A stretch of 64,000 bases of DNA. Source: Hirschia sp. Its GTDB lineage: Bacteria > Pseudomonadota > Alphaproteobacteria > Caulobacterales > Hyphomonadaceae. The translations under genes and the position numbers were made by a program. The stretch spans positions 19,580 to 83,579 of the forward strand of contig PAQI01000024.1 of assembly GCA_002709235.1 (NCBI GenBank). The letters are read 5' to 3'. Shown here piece after piece: positions 61,464 to 64,000 of the stretch; within the stretch, counting starts at the first letter, position 1, and each line of letters begins with the position of its first letter. The notes under the pieces are model-generated. The model did not search any database. It was not told where the DNA came from and was given only the letters and a program-made list of their open reading frames with translations.

Positions 61464-63653
61464 ATGTTTGACATTCAAAAGGTCACAATCGACTGGGCAG
61501 GACGCCCACTCACACTCGAAACGGGCCGTGTTGCGCGCCAGGCTGATGGCGCAGTTCTCGCCACTTATGGCGAAACCACTGTTCTGGCGACCGCCGTTGG
61601 TGCCAAGTCCGTAAAGCCGGGGATGGATTTCTTCCCCCTCACCGTGAACTACCAGGAAAAATACTTTGCATCCGGCCGCATTCCTGGCGGCTATTTCAAG
61701 CGTGAAGGTCGTCCGACCGAAAAAGAAACGCTGACCTCCCGCCTCATCGACCGTCCGATCCGCCCGCTTTTCGTCAAGGGCTTCAAGAACGAGACACAGG
61801 TCGTTATCACAGTTTTGTCCTATGACATGGAAAACGACCCGGATGTGATCGGCATGGTTGCCGCATCTGCCGCGCTCGTCCTGTCCGGCCTGCCCTTCAT
61901 GGGCCCGATCGCCGCTGCGCGCGTGGGCTACAAGGATGGCGAATACATCATCAACCCAACCACCGACCAGATGGAAGACACCGAGCTGGACCTGGTTGTT
62001 GCCGGTACGAACGACGCTGTGATGATGGTTGAATCCGAAGCCAAGGAACTTCCCGAGGAAGTCATGCTCGGCGCTGTCATGGCCGGTCACGAGAGCTTCC
62101 AGCCTGTCCTCGACGCGATTGTCGACCTGGCTGAACGTGCTGCCAAGGAGCCATGGGACTTCCAGCCAGAAGACAATTCTGCTGAACTTGAAGCCCTTCA
62201 GGCGCTTGTGGGCGAAGACATTTCCGCCGCTTACAAGATCAAGGACAAGGGCGACCGTCAGGACGCTCTGGCGCAAGCGCGCACCAAGGCTGCCGAAAAA
62301 TTCGTGGCGACCGAGGAAAACCCGGAAGGCTGGAGCGAAGTCCTGTTCAAGGATGTGTTCAAGTCAGCTGAAGCAAAGGTTGTTCGCGGCGACATCATCA
62401 AGACCGGTGTGCGTATCGATGGCCGTGCGCTGGATCAGGTTCGCCCGATCATTTCCGAAGTGGGCATTCTGCCTCGCACGCACGGCTCTGCCCTGTTCAC
62501 ACGTGGTGAAACTCAGGCCATCTGTGTGGCCACGCTGGGAACCGGTGAAGACGAGCAATATATCGACAGCCTGGACGGGACGCGTAAGGAAAAATTCCTC
62601 CTTCACTACAACTTCCCGCCTTACTCTGTGGGTGAAACCGGCCGTATGGGTGGCGCAGGCCGCCGCGAAATCGGTCACGGAAAGCTGGCATGGCGCGCCC
62701 TGAAGGCCGTCCTGCCGACACCAACCGACTTCCCTTACACGCTGCGCCTCGTTTCAGAGATCACCGAATCCAATGGTTCATCCTCCATGGCGACCGTCTG
62801 TGGTTCCTCGCTGGCAATGATGGATGCCGGTGTGCCGCTGACACGCCCGGTATCGGGTATTGCCATGGGCCTGATCAAGGACCCTGAAGGCGTTGCTGTC
62901 CTGTCTGACATCCTGGGTGACGAAGACCACCTTGGCGACATGGACTTCAAGGTTGCCGGCACCACTGAAGGGATCACCTCCCTTCAGATGGACATCAAGA
63001 TCGCCGGTATCACCAAGGAGATCATGCAGACCGCACTGGACCAGGCCAAAGGCGGCCGCGCCCACATTCTGGATGAGATGAACAAGGCTCTTGACGGATC
63101 GCGTGAAGACGTGTCCGGCAATGCCCCACGCATCGTCACCATGCAGATCCCGACGGACAAGATCCGTGACGTGATCGGCACGGGCGGCAAGGTCATCCGT
63201 CAGATCGTCGAGGAAACAGGCGCGAAAGTGAATGTTGAAGACGATGGCACGGTGAAGATCTCGGCTGTCGACAAGGAAGCCATCGATGCAGCCTATAGCT
63301 GGATCCACGGCCTGACCGCGGAACCGGAAGTCGGCGTGATCTATGAAGGCAAGGTCGTCAAGGTCATGGACTTTGGTGCATTCGTGAACTTCTTCGGTGC
63401 CAAGGACGGCCTCGTCCACATCTCCGAGCTGGCACCTGAGCGCGTTAAGGCCACCTCCGATGTCGTCAAGGAAGGCGACATGGTCAAGGTCAAGCTGCTT
63501 GGCTTTGATGATCGCGGCAAGGTGCGTCTGTCCATGAAGATGGTCGACCAGGAAACCGGCGAAGAGATCAAGCGCGAAAAATCCGAGGGTGATGATGATG
63601 GCGATGACGACAAGCCACGCCGTCGCCCCCGTCGCAAGCGCGATGACGACTAG
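61464..63653 (+). CDS. pnp: Polyribonucleotide nucleotidyltransferase
   Basis: 729 residues from ATG 61464 (an upstream in-frame ATG at 61440 adds eight residues but is next to the terminator). Two RNase PH domains ([28 protein letters not shown] and [22 protein letters not shown], with [20 protein letters not shown]), a KH domain ([23 protein letters not shown]) and an S1 domain ([33 protein letters not shown]), then a Lys/Asp/Arg-rich tail. It degrades RNA phosphorolytically in the degradosome. A terminator follows. Confidence 0.98.
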   Translation: MFDIQKVTIDWAGRPLTLETGRVARQADGAVLATYGETTVLATAVGAKSVKPGMDFFPLTVNYQEKYFASGRIPGGYFKREGRPTEKETLTSRLIDRPIRPLFVKGFKNETQVVITVLSYDMENDPDVIGMVAASAALVLSGLPFMGPIAAARVGYKDGEYIINPTTDQMEDTELDLVVAGTNDAVMMVESEAKELPEEVMLGAVMAGHESFQPVLDAIVDLAERAAKEPWDFQPEDNSAELEALQALVGEDISAAYKIKDKGDRQDALAQARTKAAEKFVATEENPEGWSEVLFKDVFKSAEAKVVRGDIIKTGVRIDGRALDQVRPIISEVGILPRTHGSALFTRGETQAICVATLGTGEDEQYIDSLDGTRKEKFLLHYNFPPYSVGETGRMGGAGRREIGHGKLAWRALKAVLPTPTDFPYTLRLVSEITESNGSSSMATVCGSSLAMMDAGVPLTRPVSGIAMGLIKDPEGVAVLSDILGDEDHLGDMDFKVAGTTEGITSLQMDIKIAGITKEIMQTALDQAKGGRAHILDEMNKALDGSREDVSGNAPRIVTMQIPTDKIRDVIGTGGKVIRQIVEETGAKVNVEDDGTVKISAVDKEAIDAAYSWIHGLTAEPEVGVIYEGKVVKVMDFGAFVNFFGAKDGLVHISELAPERVKATSDVVKEGDMVKVKLLGFDDRGKVRLSMKMVDQETGEEIKREKSEGDDDGDDDKPRRRPRRKRDDD

Positions 63654-63677
63654 GGCTTATTAGCCTTTGAAAATCAG

Positions 63678-63708
63678 CGGCCGCCTCAGCAATGGGGCGG
63701 CCGTTTTT
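63678..63708 (+). terminator. Intrinsic terminator after pnp
   Basis: CGGCCGCC/GGCGGCCG with a 10-base loop and TTTTT. Confidence 0.9.
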
Positions 63709-63813
63709 GTTGATCATTCCATCATCACCAAGATGTGAGCGGTTTGCCTGGGGTCTGTGCGCGTTGCCACCCTATGTAGGGGAGGACGTAAAAGCAGAAG
63801 AACGAGGTGTGTG

Positions 63814-64000
63814 ATGGCAGGACGACTGGTAGATGGCAAATGGCAGACCAGAGACAATTTTGCGGATGAGGATGGTGCCTTCCGCCGTGATGCCTCATCC
63901 TTTCGCAACTGGATCACGCCTGATGGGTCACTCGGCCCGGATGGACAGACCGCCGTGCCTGCCGCTGCTGACCGCTTCCATCTTTATGTGTCCTATGCCT
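63814..64000 (+). CDS. Glutathionyl-hydroquinone reductase, 5' part (cut by the window end)
   Basis: ATG 63814 with GAGG six bases upstream; 62 codons are visible. The start MAGRLVDGKWQTRDNFADED, then GAFRRDASSFRNWITPDGS and DRFHLYVSYA match the N-terminus of ECM4/YqjG-type glutathione transferases (xFxRxxSxFRNWxTxDG...RYHLYVSLACPWAHR), just before the catalytic Cys, which lies beyond the edge. It reduces glutathionyl-hydroquinones in the cytoplasm. Confidence 0.85.
   Translation, partial: MAGRLVDGKWQTRDNFADEDGAFRRDASSFRNWITPDGSLGPDGQTAVPAAADRFHLYVSYA

Noticed and set aside
61095..62276. 393-codon minus-strand frame
   Set aside because: Antisense to rpsO and pnp and crosses their terminator.

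Overview
The window reads as chromosome of a moderately GC-rich alphaproteobacterium, probably marine and from the Hyphomonadaceae/Maricaulales/Caulobacterales neighbourhood. This placement is inferred from gene order and protein style (metK-trmB-rimP-nusA-ylxR-infB-rbfA-truB-rpsO-pnp, fabA-fabB, SthA, a BigR-type sulfide operon) and was not checked by a search.

Region 1 (about 1-12.2 kb) is an accessory, mobile-element-like island, partly AT-rich. It holds the start of an unknown gene running off the left edge, a 784-residue four-helix membrane protein, a serine resolvase with matching palindromes in its upstream region, small membrane proteins, a coiled-coil TIR protein, a degenerate histidine-kinase/receiver-like protein, a higBA toxin-antitoxin pair, an oriT-like hairpin region with mobC-like and relaxase genes, an M15-peptidase-like protein, and a two-gene unit of a ROK-like protein plus a small unknown protein. 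The kinase-like gene is bracketed by two diverged copies of the 3' end of higA, which marks a junction where cargo was inserted or duplicated.

Region 2 (12.3-21.1 kb) concerns metals. A small Cys/His secreted protein, CopA multicopper oxidase and CopB form a copper-resistance operon. Facing it are a TonB-dependent receptor and an ApbE-DUF4198-DUF2271-PepSY gene set, which looks like a flavinylated periplasmic redox system tied to iron uptake, with Fur-box-like palindromes at both promoters.

Region 3 (21.2-35.9 kb) is catabolic and regulatory: valine degradation (HIBADH, HIBYL-CoA hydrolase, isobutyryl-CoA dehydrogenase, enoyl-CoA hydratase), an acylating aldehyde dehydrogenase divergent from a LysR regulator, a HisKA_2 histidine kinase with a single-domain response regulator, a BigR/SqrR-controlled sulfide detoxification locus (ArsR, rhodanese, TauE, persulfide dioxygenase), and the EF-P set epmB, epmA and efp.

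Region 4 (35.9-40.4 kb) is again patchy and AT-rich: two 203-bp direct repeats, a CxxC/HNH-like protein overlapping a Pif1-like helicase, an orphan Rhs C-terminal tip with a two-helix membrane protein, a small secreted ORF without a normal start codon, and a nested inverted-repeat element.

Region 5 (40.4-64 kb) is mainly housekeeping: a MoeB/ThiF-like enzyme, an alpha/beta hydrolase, a GH19 lysozyme-like protein, a D-2-hydroxyacid dehydrogenase, fabA-fabB, metK-trmB, the rimP-nusA-ylxR-infB-(YcxB-like)-rbfA-glpQ run, sthA, truB-rpsO-pnp and the start of a glutathionyl-hydroquinone reductase. Clear intrinsic terminators separate several units. No tRNA, rRNA, CRISPR array or complete insertion sequence was seen.
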